Source of the DNA: Spongospora subterranea
Lineage: Eukaryota; Endomyxa; Phytomyxea; Plasmodiophorida; Plasmodiophoridae
NCBI GenBank assembly: GCA_900404475.1
Contig: OUQQ01000004.1
Coordinates: 1 to 64,000 of the forward strand
Direction: 5' to 3'
DNA length: 64,000 bases
The notes beneath the pieces are model-generated. The model saw only the letters and a program-made list of their open reading frames with translations. It was not told the DNA's origin and did not search any database. The position numbers and the translations under genes are program-made. This document shows, one piece after another, positions 1-10,946 of the stretch; position 1 is the stretch's first letter; each line of letters opens with the position of its first letter.

Positions 1-1173
1 TAATAGGATATTGCTCTCAAGACTCTGCGTTAGAGCAGCAATTCTTTTTTCTCTTACTTTCACGTCCTAAGGAAAATTCTCAACAAATATTGGCTTATAA
101 GTACTAATCTTGTTCACATTTTCCATTGATATATATTTTTTCTCAAGGTTGTGTCTTTCAATTTGCAGTTTTTCTAGATGGTTTTCCAAGCTCAGGCAGA
201 CATCAATTGAATTTCTAACATATATCATCAGTTGAGGAAATACAACCTTTCAAAAGACATACCTCGTAACTGTTTCCTGATCTGCTTTGATTTGGCGACT
301 GCAGACTTCGATTGACTTCTTCAGATTGATGATCTCATTCCGAAGTACTTAAAGTAGGCAATGGGTCAATCAATGCCAATTGATTAAAAGACAGTAGATT
401 CTACCGTCCGCTCTGTTTCTGGGAGTTGTTGCCGGCATATCACTATCCGATCGAACTGTGGCGATAATCTCATCAACTGAACGATTCATATCCTATGGTG
501 TTCCATTAGCGTGGGATCAAGAATGTTGTTGCCATCTAACCTTGGCCTTCTGAATTAGTTTTCTATTTATCAGCTGCAACTGGTGAATCTGGCGATTGGA
601 TATTTCAATTTGCTCATGAAGTAATGCGATCTTATGTCGTAGGACATTCGGATCCAAGAAATTGATGATGACGTCCTCAACCACGTCAGCCATCGTGACC
701 TTCTCGGAAACAACAGAAGGCGTCAAATTGTCCTTTTCAGGAAGAACAATCTTCCCTTCATCTCTCGCATCTACTTTGGTGAATGAGTAATCGTTGGAAA
801 ATGTGGATATTCGATCTACTACCATTTACACGAGTGTCCTCGGCCTGCGGTTTACCGCCTGCCCTAATATTGTCGGTTGTGGTGATCTTCTCAGGCTCAG
901 GTTCTGTTGGGGTCTTCTCATATTCTAAAACTACAATGAATCCTACTGCTGTAGGCATATTGCGATTGAAAAGCCACTTGTACCTAATGTAGGATGAGCT
1001 CCTTCGTCGCTGGAATTTCGCTCAGGTGAAAAATTCTCTGTATCATCTTCATATTCATCGTCCTCGTTTTTCGATAAATTTATAGCTTGATCAACCACCT
1101 GGTTCATGACTGATATTGTGAATATGTCGCGTGCACTTTCCATGAATCTGCACATATCGTCACGATGGGGCAT
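1..1173 (-). CDS. Coiled-coil protein, 3' part missing (runs off left edge)
   Basis: The reading frame starts at ATG 1173 and continues leftwards through several short introns (for example a 35-nt intron after codon ~62, and introns near 825-770, 540-490 and 420-350) to the window edge. The N-terminal ~100 residues are acidic and poor in hydrophobics. From about 690 leftwards the translation becomes heptad-like helix, with segments such as LLHEQIEISNRQIHQLQ and LRNEIINLKKSIEV, typical of a long coiled coil. I do not recognise the family. The neighbouring CCDC77 suggests, but does not show, a centrosomal or flagellar job. The exons join in frame without internal stops, so it is probably a functional gene whose C-terminus lies outside the window. 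Confidence 0.6.
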
Positions 1174-1778
1174 TTTTGTTGCGATAAAGCAACTGCAGTT
1201 ATATTCAAAAAACTGGCAACCTCTTGGGTGCGTTGCTGTATTCAGTCATTATCGTTTGCAAAACCGAATTATACCAATATCGTAAAACAAATTAGTGTTG
1301 ACTGGGATTACCAGGTTTATTCAAAAGCTATTTTCAATGGTGGCATATCGATATTTTGTTTGCAAAGCAAAACAACTGCGGAAGCAAACCCTCTCGTCGA
1401 ACGAATTGACGACGGCTCCTTAGGATTATCCCCACACTCAGCGTCGTACGCTATAAGTGAGCCAGCCACGAAAAACATTTAAAAGTGAAACTAGTTGAAC
1501 AGATCTGCCATCCCTGCAACATGATGCAGTTACGGCAGGCGGTTGTCCCGACGGTGCACCGAAATGGTCACAGTTATACAGAGTGACTGTTGCCGAGTGC
1601 TGTTAGAAACATGAGAATGTGCATGGCAGATTGATTACTGTATGTAGATATGACCTGTGTAGTGAGATAATGTCTGTGGATCTGCAATCACTATTGCTGT
1701 CAGTATCGTTACTTGACATGATCATCACTTTAATTCAATACGATACTCATTAATCTGACATTATTTGATATCACCACG

Positions 1779-2047
1779 ATGAATGATACGGGCGAGAACG
1801 GTGGCGTTGTGGATGGGCCAAAAATAACGGAATGGAGAGGGGCGGCAGCGACAAGTAAACGACCACGAGAGGAATCAAATGTTATTCCTTTGAAAAAGAT
1901 GGAGAAAGAGTTTGATTTATTGTAAAATTGACAATAATTACGCACCATATGCTTTGGTCGACCATGATATGCAGGGACTATGGCTCGGGAGTCGAGTTTG
2001 TTCCTACAATTGAGAAAAGCATGGCTCCTCGAAGACCTGTAAAGTAA
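1779..2047 (+). CDS. Tiny two-exon protein, 71 aa, hypothetical
   Basis: Exons 1779-1921 and 1975-2047 are joined by a 53-nt GT-AG intron and give a 71-residue protein that ends at TAA 2045-2047. The product is hydrophilic, with a basic patch SKRPREES near residue 27 that could serve as a nuclear localisation signal, and a basic C-terminus MAPRRPVK. No family is recognised. It is supported by the clean splice, which restores the frame after an in-frame stop, and by the amino-acid composition. It lies between a coiled-coil gene on the minus strand and another on the plus strand. Confidence 0.45.
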
Positions 2048-2161
2048 CTGCAGCGATAAGGTTTAGCCAGTTGCCCTCCCAGCTAACATGACCTCAATAG
2101 TCAAGAATGTAAAAATCTTACGTTCGGCAACAGACAAAATTTATCGTTTGATGCTGTACCG

Positions 2162-3322
2162 ATGGATACAAAGGACGACAAAAGCTGCAATCAAAAAATG
2201 ATCTTTCAAGGTGAAACTGATTTGGCATTTCGCCAAAATCCAGAAGCAGATGGTCATTTGAAGGTCCACTCATCAAACCCGTTGCTTGAGTATGGCCTAC
2301 CACTCAGAAATATGACAGCATGCATGACGATTTGTTTACCAGATGCAGAAGCTCACCCCCGGCGAAGTTTGTGAAAAGATCATCAGCATCATCAACGCTT
2401 ATGGCGACAGCTCCGCTATTACAGAAACCGGTTCCGAAACAAATCGCTGTCGGTGAACAAGAAAACAGCAATGAGCTGCTTCCTATTCCTCGTCAGATCT
2501 TCGTTAGTTCGACAGGAGGGAATAAGTAAGTCCTGTGATACTTAACAGTAATGCGCTACTCCATGAGCAACGTTCATTTAAGCACGTCTGGAACGATTGA
2601 TGGACAGCCGATTTTACAACAAAAAATCCCTGAACCATGCGCAGAGTTGTAGGGAAACTCCTGATCTCAGCAATACTATAACCCTGAATGCACTGTGTAT
2701 AGATGTGTCAAGCCTCAGAAAAAAGAGGAGAACGTCGAAACTGGGAATTCCAATCAGCAGGAAAAAATCGGGACTGTCAAACTTACAGATCCAATCATAC
2801 ATGGCATTGAGCCAAAACAACAGGTGATATGTCGAAGTGAAGATATGGTCCACTGACGTTGACCTAGGTTTCATTGTTACCGTTGCCTTTAGCTGCTAGC
2901 ATATCACCGCCTGTTTCTGAAGCCGCAATGCAGACATGTACACATGTATTCAAGCAAACAAATTGAGTCAACAGTCTAAATAATTCAACAGTGGCTAAAT
3001 GAAGAACGATCCCAGGCGTTGAACCAAGCTAATCTGGAATTTTTGCGAACAAAGGAAATCGAAGAATCGTTGAGTGCGCAACTTGAAAGGATGCTCTACG
3101 AAACAAAACAGGCTTTACAGGCAGAAATAGAGTTTTCTGGTATGGACAAGTACGTGAATCACGTGGATCCATTACGGTAATGCTCGTGTGTGATCAGTGC
3201 GACTTTGCACGGTGCGCGGGCAATGCTTGCTTTTGCGAAATCCTGAATTCGGCAACGTGGAGTTACTCGCTGAAAACGCTATCAAAGAAATATTGGATAT
3301 GGACAGGGAGATAACGTCGTAG
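2162..3322 (+). CDS. Hypothetical protein with C-terminal coiled coil
   Basis: A plus-strand gene spliced over about six exons. Clear introns include a GTAGGG...TATAG intron near 2650-2702, one at about 2823-2891, one at about 2936-2991, and 3140-3197 (58 nt). The N-terminal half is low-complexity and Ser/Pro/Gln rich. The last third is helical and charged (LNEERSQALNQANLEF, then LLAENAIKEILDMDREI before the stop at 3320-3322). I do not recognise the family. CCDC77 begins 266 bp downstream on the same strand. The first intron boundary (2281 or 2288 to about 2341) is ambiguous, and an upstream exon before 2162 cannot be excluded. Confidence 0.5.
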
Positions 3323-3587
3323 TATAATAGTAAAAAAAAAACAGTTTATTGCAACTTATAATGGGCGAATACCAGTTTGGCGACTCTTGGCAAACCAAAA
3401 TGATTCTGACAATATTTGACTGAACCTTGACATAGTGTTGCTTGATTGATTACTGAAATAGGTCCCCAGTTGGGTGTTAGGAATGGGTGAGTGTCATCTT
3501 AATGATGTTGACCTGTGACGAGAGAGAGAGAGAGAGCCCGGCTGGTTTTGCTCCAATTCATATCGCTTGTCAACATTTACTGAGCAA

Positions 3588-5075
3588 ATGTCGCCAGTGA
3601 GTCAGGAGCTGCATCATGAACATGCGTTTGCTGAAAATCAAACACTGCTTACCTACTACAGTAGATTAGCCGGTTAGGAAATATATATTGGGTGCTATTC
3701 AAATTCACCCTAAAGGGTCTGTGATTCAAAGATGCATTTGACGAGGAACGACTAAATATGATACGACGCTTGGACGACGTTGACATACATCACGTCGAAT
3801 TGCAAAAATCTCGGTTGGAAACAGCGAAAAAGGCAGAGCAGGTCTCAGAGCTGCAAAAAGCATTAAGCGATTCCCATTTTTATCTCTTTGACGAACGAGA
3901 ACATCTTTTGAAAATTACCTCCGAGAATCAAGAACTTCGAGGTACAAAGGTTTAACCATCAACGACCACAACACGAAGGATTTTTCTGAAATTCTGATTT
4001 TACTATTCGCCCAGTTTTAAATATGATGTATGGTTTGAAAATCTCTTGCAGATCGTGATGTAGAGAATCGTAGGCGTATTCAGGATTTGTTAGCGTTGAC
4101 GCGACCTGTGACCCAAGAAGTAACCTATTTCCGAGGCGCTAAGCCCAGGACCGTATGTCTTCAGAATGGGGATCCGAGTTCGCACACATCAACCAACGTG
4201 ATTCGAACCATCTATCTTCCCAACAACAAAACGGTGGAGCAGCTGCAAGCAACAGTGGAATCGTTGAGAACGCGGCTGATTGGGACGGTGAGAAAATCCA
4301 TCTCAGATCGACATGCCCGTTGAACGTATGATCAGGAGAAACTAAGTGAAGAACGCGAAAAAGCGCATCGAGAAGACAGGAGAATTCAAATAGAAGAGAC
4401 AAAAGCTGCGAAAGCAGAAGATAAGGCCGTGATCAGCAGTTTAGAAAAGCAGGTCGACGATTTAATCAAATCCAATAGACAATCTCTGAAAGGTATACTG
4501 ATTTTCCACTAATAATGACTCTGAAATGAAACATTCTCGTAGAATATTTGGTATTGAAGCACGAATTTCAGAAGGAGCGTCGAGATTTGATGGAGCAGTT
4601 GAATGAGAGTCGAGAATCCACAGCAGCTGCAACCAACGAATTAAACCAGAAAACATTAATCATGGAGAAAACCATCGAGGTAAAAGAAGTGTTATAATAT
4701 CAGCGACGAGTTAAAATCTTTGATGAACAGGAAGCGAAAACAAGGGAAGAAGCCCGATGTGAGGAAATCACTTCTGAATTCCGAAAACAGACCATGGATC
4801 GGGAAGAAGAGTTGGCAATGGTTCGCGAACAATACGCGGTCACGCAGCAGCTCTACGACGATAAAATTGAGGCACTCCATTCAAAGTACGCTAAGCTCCT
4901 GGCAAAGTTCAAGGCACTGGAAAGACGACATGGACTGGAAATGGCTGGCCTCCGAAAGGACGCAGCTACCCTAAAGCAGCGATACCGCGACACTACAAGA
5001 CAAATCCTAGCAATGAACCTAACCGAAAGGAAGTCGAAACTTTCGGGATTAGAGTTGCTTTTGGATACTGAATAA
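3588..5075 (+). CDS. CCDC77: CCDC77-like centrosomal coiled-coil protein
   Basis: Six exons (3588-3672, 3732-3941, 4052-4287, 4336-4492, 4543-4679, 4731-5075) give 389 aa with all phases consistent. Family hallmarks are visible. A block ELQKALSDSHFYLFDEREH near residue 57 is followed by a block with RRIQDLLAL and VTYFRG near residues 105-120, both strongly reminiscent of vertebrate CCDC77. The rest is almost continuous coiled coil, ending in a segment with ALERRHGLEMAGLRKD. CCDC77 is a centrosome/centriole-associated protein of organisms that keep centrioles, so this supports a flagellated life stage. Nothing looks broken. Confidence 0.85.
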
Positions 5076-5199
5076 ATAACTGACTGACGAACACAATAAT
5101 AACGGGGCTTTGTTTTGAGATACATTGGAATCACATTAATCAGAAATAAATAGCGTTTTGGATAAAGACATTTGATGAGAGTAATCGCAAAAAAGCCTG

Positions 5200-8199
5200 T
5201 TATTTTTTGCCGAAATCGCAATTGTTTGGGTTCCAGATTCGTGGATCGTTATTATCGCCCCGATTGACGAACTCGCGGCCGAAAACAATGAGCAGTTCTG
5301 ATTCAAACATTTCCCTCCTGAATCCAATGCGGATATCAGGCACGTTTGTCGAAGTGATATCATTCCCGGCGGCGCCAACCAGTCGATAATTCTGCCCAAG
5401 CCAATGACTCTTGAACCTAAATACGAGTATTAACTAACTAACCTGAACAAAAACAATAACATCTCGGTAATTGCAAAGCACCTGTGTTGAAACCCGCTGA
5501 TACGAACGCTGGTACAGGCGATTTCGCACATATCAACCGAGCTCAACTTCCAGACTTGTGTAGCGACACTATACTCCTCTAACAAAGGCTCCTATCTGAT
5601 AAGTGAGTAGTGATGATATAAGTTGAAAGGGGGACAACCTTTGTAAAATGAATCAACAAGGGATCATCAGTTGAGATTGTCACTTTTAGGCCTCGAGAGA
5701 AAAATCGAGGGAACTGATCACAATAATCAAACCGGAAAGGGCAGCAATCCATGCGGACCAACCGGATTCTTATCATAAGGCACAAACAACATGTTGTTGC
5801 TGAGCGGGGACATAGAAATACCGATCTGAGTCAAATAAAACAGATACTGCAATACAGGGCTCTTGCGAAGCATAACTCCATGTGCAATCTGATCTCAAAT
5901 TAAAACACAAAGCCAAGTGACGATGATGGGAACTTCATACCGATTCGGAGGTGAGAAATGCAACAGCGAGATGGTCGATATCGCCGGCTTCGCCCTACAG
6001 CTCAACTGTTGGCTATAAATTGGTTTTAAGTAAACTAGCTTGTACCGCATGAGGGCGATATGCAAAGGTGTTGAACCCGCGAGACTTTCGAATCTGGTTG
6101 AGGACTTGAAGATTGGCGTATATGTAATAAGACCACATGGAGTAAGGCGGATTAATGGGAAGATCCCAATCTTGAGGCAGAGGGAGTCTGGAGAACAGGA
6201 CTGGCTCCCGAGCACTAAAATGAATTAGAAATAGGACATTGCACCATTTCGATGCTCACCTTTCATCGTCGACGGTATCGAAAGCTACAACCATCTTGAG
6301 GAAATTGTGTAAATTGATATCATAGCTGGGGTCAATTGTGACGTGGAATAAAGGAAGGAAAATGTTATTGATGACCTCCTGAAAGCTGGACAGTATTCCT
6401 GCCCCTTTATATACAGCAAATAGTCGAGGAATTTGAATCATCCATCGAACATTTGGCGAAGACAATCTGTTAGCGCAAACCCATGAAGCCAACTTAGGCC
6501 ACTCCGACATCGATCGTCCATAAATAGATAAACGATATTCTAACAAGATAGGATCAAAACAGCAGCCAAAACCAAAACATCCTTTGAAAAAACACCTGCG
6601 AATTGATACTTGTTCGACTCTAAATCAGTAAACACCTCTTTAGTTATATCGGCCAAAAACCTTCCCTTGATGTGATTATCAGTTTTCATGAAGATTTCCC
6701 TGAGTCGGGCTTCTCCTATAGGATTATACCTGTCCCAGAATAAAACACCCATCGAATCAAAAAAGGAACCAGCAAGCACCAACTTCAGGTTGAATTTATC
6801 GAATCGATGAAACGAATCCTGGTGGGCGTGCATATCCAGCGCATCAATATTGAGATCGTACTCGGTCAAGTTGAGGGTATTAAACACCTTTTAAAATGGC
6901 ACAATTACCGGAAACCAAAGCTTGGGACAACGTAACTTGAGTTACCTCTCTCAACGTTAGCGATAGACCATCCCTAAAAAGAATCGCAAGTGTTGAAAAA
7001 TTTGCGTCATTCGGAGAATCGACTTAACTACCTTTCCGTGCAAATGGTGCTGCCCTCCTCGCGCAACTTCTTCTTGATGAAGCGCAGCAGATGCTTCTGG
7101 TTCATACATGCCGAATGGTGGACGTGATTGTCGATCTTTCGAACATTATAAAAATCGCGATGTGGCACCATCTGGCCAAAGTCAACAGACATCGAGATGT
7201 CTTTACAATATTCAAACCTTTTGCGCCTCAGATTCTAACCTCTGATTTAGAGTCGAATGCAAAAGGAATCTGGAATCCAGAATTTGCAATCTTTTATAAC
7301 AGAATGTTTTGGTTGGTCCATCGGCCACAATATCACAAATCACCTGAAACATTGATGAGAAGAAAGCGAATTTGACATATCGGTAGAGCACATACATCGA
7401 GATCTTCGTAGAATTCCTTGACGCTTCGAACAAAAAACGGACGACCCGATTTATCGGGTGTTTGCCAAGCATTGCAAACGCCATCGACCATCTCAAAGAT
7501 GTGTGTTGATGGAGGAGGAACCTCATCAGTGAACGGATCGTCGTCTACGGCAGAGCATTCACTGGAATGGCTGCAGAATTAAAACGGAATAACTGCCGTA
7601 CCATTGCTGGCAACATAGTCGCTCTTCAGTGAATAATTGTAATAGCGATGACGAATATCGATCGCCATTCTAAGCAATGATGTCAACTCGGGCGCCGCCA
7701 CATTACCATCATCTGTACGACAGGCTACAGAGAAGAATAAAGCATCTCAAATAAGACAGACCTTCAATTTTAACCCTCTGATATCCAGCAGGGAGAAACT
7801 CTGTTCGATCCAGTTCCTAAAGCAAAACGATATCAGTTCAAAGTCATAGGAATATAAGGCTGCCAGTACAGCAGGCTTCTTCCGGGATTCGCGTTCGAAC
7901 GTTGCTTTACGTAAATCGTGGTAAGATAAGCAGCTTTGACGGTGTCGACTGTCGCCAGCGCCAGTCACTGATTTATCTGATTCGTTCCCAGATTCCGGAA
8001 ATGACACCGTCACGGTGCGCAGAGGAGAGACGGAATGGCGATTATCGCGGATCGCCTGAACACCACATGAATCAGTTGATAAGTTAACGACCCTGTTGAC
8101 GGGACCAACAAAATCGGATGGCATTCCTGGAGACTCGTTCGATTCCTGAATCGATTCCATGGCCAATAAATTCAACTCTGACAGGTGTCTGGAACACAT
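5200..8199 (-). CDS. AMPD: AMP deaminase
   Basis: Catalyses AMP + H2O to IMP + NH3, a cytosolic step of the purine nucleotide cycle that controls adenylate energy charge. The spliced protein contains the whole catalytic core: the metal-binding block [18 protein letters not shown] (about 7145-7050), then [19 protein letters not shown] (about 6845-6790), the [13 protein letters not shown] block, and the [12 protein letters not shown] block near 5660. The C-terminus reads [12 protein letters not shown] at about 5330-5295. Roughly a dozen introns of about 50 nt interrupt it. For example, a 49-nt intron lies between YDKNP and FPRFFSRG, and a 54-nt intron follows FDKFNLK. The N-terminal ~130 residues are Ser-rich and poorly conserved, as in other AMP deaminases, so the start (8199, or the in-frame Met at 8160) is uncertain. 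Confidence 0.93.
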
Positions 8200-8695
8200 T
8201 ATAATAGCGCAGCCACCATCACCGTCATCTTTCTACAACATCTGATTTGGCACTGTACGAGCTATATATAGAATCCATGACCGCGTCCACTGGATGTACA
8301 TTGTTCCACTGTGTCACTGTTCTTGCCGCGCGGGGCAAGATTAGGATCTGGCCACGGAAAATAGTGTGTGTACGAGCGTCTTGGTAAACTGAACAGAAAG
8401 TAAAAAACCGAGGAAAGGACATTCTTATTTGATGCGGCTCAGAATCAATTTGTAGTTTGTCACTGTGGTTCGTTTCTTAAATATCTTATGCTGAGCATTG
8501 TATTCTCGCTCGAAGGCACCAGAGCAGTGCGTGAATATTACTCCTATATTCTTACTATATTGCATAAACGGTTTTTACTGCATCAATGTATGTATTCTTT
8601 GAATTTGGTCATGTTGGGGCATTAAAAGGGCATCTGGAGCTTCCAGCACGATGATTGTTGATTGGACTTGCACCAGCCTTGATACAGCTGAGCAT
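8200..8695. other. Intergenic gap between AMP deaminase and the next gene
   Basis: No gene is recognised. A minus-strand open stretch (8225-8422) lies directly upstream of AMP deaminase and might be a 5' exon or leader. It has no similarity I can name. One ACTGTAC heptamer, a word seen repeatedly in the intergenic DNA of this window, is at about 8254, and a short inverted repeat CTTGCC-N6-GGCAAG lies near 8325-8342. Confidence 0.4.
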
Positions 8696-10241
8696 TTACC
8701 CTTGCGCCGAGTCAACGCTGATCTATTCAAAGTCAATTGTTTAAAAGAAGGACAACTTAGCTTGTTAACAGTTCAATACCTATTTACATCGTCTGCACCT
8801 CTGCCTCTTTTCCTGGGTGGCAGTACAGGAACATTGAGAGGCTCGGTTTGAATGTTATCATTTTCTATAAAGGCCGGACTCCCATCTCCATGTAGGCTAT
8901 TTCGAAATGAAATGAGATTCATTGTCAATAGCTTGTACGTGTGCTCATTTTTGATGGCATGTGGTTAGACCGTCTTCCAAAGATTGTTAATTTTGGTGTA
9001 TTGAACATCTGCATTGGCTGGGTATACAATGCTTTGATATACCGCCATGTCCAAGCAAAATTGTGCAGGATTTGGAATCGTCTGAGGACGACCATTGTCG
9101 TCACGAGCAGCTGCCGTAATATTCAGCTTCAATCAAGCTTTGCTGTGAACCTGGTGGCTATCAATTTTCCAGCGTTGATGCAGGTTATCTACTGCAAAGA
9201 GATTCAAAAATACAGCACAGATGTCTGCGCATGGTATTAGGCTGGAGGTGAAATCAGCACAGCTGCATGTAGGAATTTGCCCCAAACGATCGTCGGGAAG
9301 TGATAGAATCGGCCGTCGAATGTGCCAATCGATTTCTTGATCGTTGACCTCTTCCGCGTGAGGAAGATCAGAAGCGCGACGGTACTGTTCCTGCCAGATC
9401 GCGTCACGTAGTCGCTCCATTTTCGGTATAAGCGTACACAGTGTTTCCAAAGAAGGTGTCTCCGATCGATTGAACTGATTGTTGAGGTGCGCCCACAATT
9501 GTAGCAACTTAAAGCCTTCTTCGTTTCTCCTTTTCTGTAATTGTGGAGTTTACGCTTTCTCCTCTTGTGACGCCACGTGTTTACAGGTGACCTCCAATCT
9601 CCCAACATTTCACAGGCTTCTCAACATCTTCCATGCGCGAGTTCCTCACAGCATTCCAGGATCGGCTTGATGAGAACGCTATCAGCGCCAGGGTGAACCG
9701 GTGACGCGGATACCCGTGAGCAACAAGCCGATCATGGAATGCTGTGAAGAACTCGTGCACAAAAGATGTTGAGAAGACGGATGGCCTGTGAAATGTTGGG
9801 AGATTGGAGGTCGCCTGTAAACACGTGGCGTCACAAAGAGGAGAAAGCGTTAACTCCATAAAGGTGTGTAATCACAGTACATGGCTCTCAACAGCCGAAA
9901 AAGGCAGCGTCAAGATAAAGTGGAACCCACCGTCGGGCTGGACTAACATGATATCTCCCAGATCTCCTGAATACTTTCGTGCTGCTTTCCCGTTGACAAC
10001 CATCATAAGTGAGTCCACACCTGAATATCCACAAGGTGAAGTTCTCCACCGCCTTCAAATTCCAGCTGGAAACACAGATCGCGATGTTCACCGTCGTAGT
10101 CGGGATTGCGGTAGGAGCTGGGCTGGCATTCAACGATGGTGGTGATAATGACGAACTCGGGGCTGGAGTTGACAACGGCGATGATTCACTACGAAATGCA
10201 TCAGGTATGTCATTTTGGCCATTATTGCCAAAACACAGCAT
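8696..10241 (-). CDS. Unrecognised conserved-looking protein with a hairpin-bearing intron
   Basis: Minus-strand exons can be chained in frame. An exon at about 10150-10045 contains LCFQLEFEGGGELHLVDIQ. A 47-nt intron follows, then an exon with GDLGDIMLVQPDGGFHF (about 9995-9881). Then comes a 346-nt intron (9535-9880), an exon starting KRRNEEGFKLLQLWAHLNNQ (9534), and two to three further short introns. The protein ends in a Pro/basic tail LPPRKRGRGADD and a stop at 8696-8698. The alternation of hydrophobic and polar residues and the correct splice phases argue for a real gene. The 5' end above about 10150 is unresolved, because two frames stay open there, and the splice around 9240-9140 has alternatives. 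I cannot assign a family. Confidence 0.5.
9545..9857. repeat. Large imperfect hairpin (inverted repeat), MITE/foldback-like
   Basis: Arm 9545-9669 and arm 9724-9857 are reverse complements of each other with a handful of mismatches and one 7-9 nt indel. They share the runs CGCCACGTGTTTACAGG and CTCCCAACATTTCACAGG. The loop is about 54 bp. The whole structure sits inside the 346-nt intron (9535-9880) of the minus-strand gene around it, and that intron is several times longer than its neighbours. No protein is encoded by the element. Confidence 0.85.
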
Positions 10242-10946
10242 AATACGGGGATCACACCCAAATAAAGATTAAACGGCTAATTGATTGAGAACGGATGGAG
10301 TTAGTGGCGGCGTCGCTCTCATTTACAATTTGACATCTTTTTCATCTTATCGGGTAACAGGCCGGGCCACAACCTGAACCTTGAATTGTGGCCCGAAAAC
10401 CACGCCACTTTGGTCGTCCAATGAGTTCAGAAGTCACGGGAGTTTGCCACGCGTGGCAGGAACTTAAACCACCGTACAGTGGGCAAGATCAGTCCCTGGG
10501 AAATCGTTCATAGGTGTAACGAGGCAGAAAATTCATCAATAACATCAACAGTTGTATTGTTCAAGAGTCCAAGAGGGATAATCCTGGTTGTTTGTCCTGT
10601 ATGGTCTCGAACTACCAATACGACAATCTGTAGGTGACTGGTACGAAGTCGAGAGATATGTACACATCGGCAGATGCGCAGTAATATACACAAGCTACTG
10701 TACCCATCTGATGCGCAGGCGCAGTTTCGTTGGAGAAGTGTATATATGCGCAGTGGTAATATTGAGGAATGAGCCGTGACTTATACACACATCATTCAGT
10801 GGGAAATCATTTCTTGAGTAATTCGGTCATCGTCTGAGGTCATCGACATTTACAGACATTGCCATCTGCAAATATACGTGCTCAACAAATAGGATAGACC
10901 AATTGGTGCATTTTCTAACCGTTTCGTTCGTTGGTGAATCACGACC
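10242..10946. other. Intergenic gap, no gene recognised
   Basis: No coding exon that I can defend. Short open frames exist on both strands but without convincing composition or splice sites. The region includes a GTGGC-rich patch near 10370-10460 and an ACTGTAC heptamer at about 10697. It probably contains the promoters of the flanking genes. Confidence 0.35.

Noticed and set aside
1165..1482. 105-codon plus-strand open frame
   Set aside because: It overlaps the start of the minus-strand coiled-coil gene, has no splice continuation and no recognisable composition.
9804..10272. Plus-strand open frames opposite the unknown minus-strand gene
   Set aside because: The minus-strand exons (LCFQLEFEGGGELHLVDIQ, MLVQPDGGFHF) splice in phase and look globular. 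The plus frames run through the hairpin arm and are low complexity.
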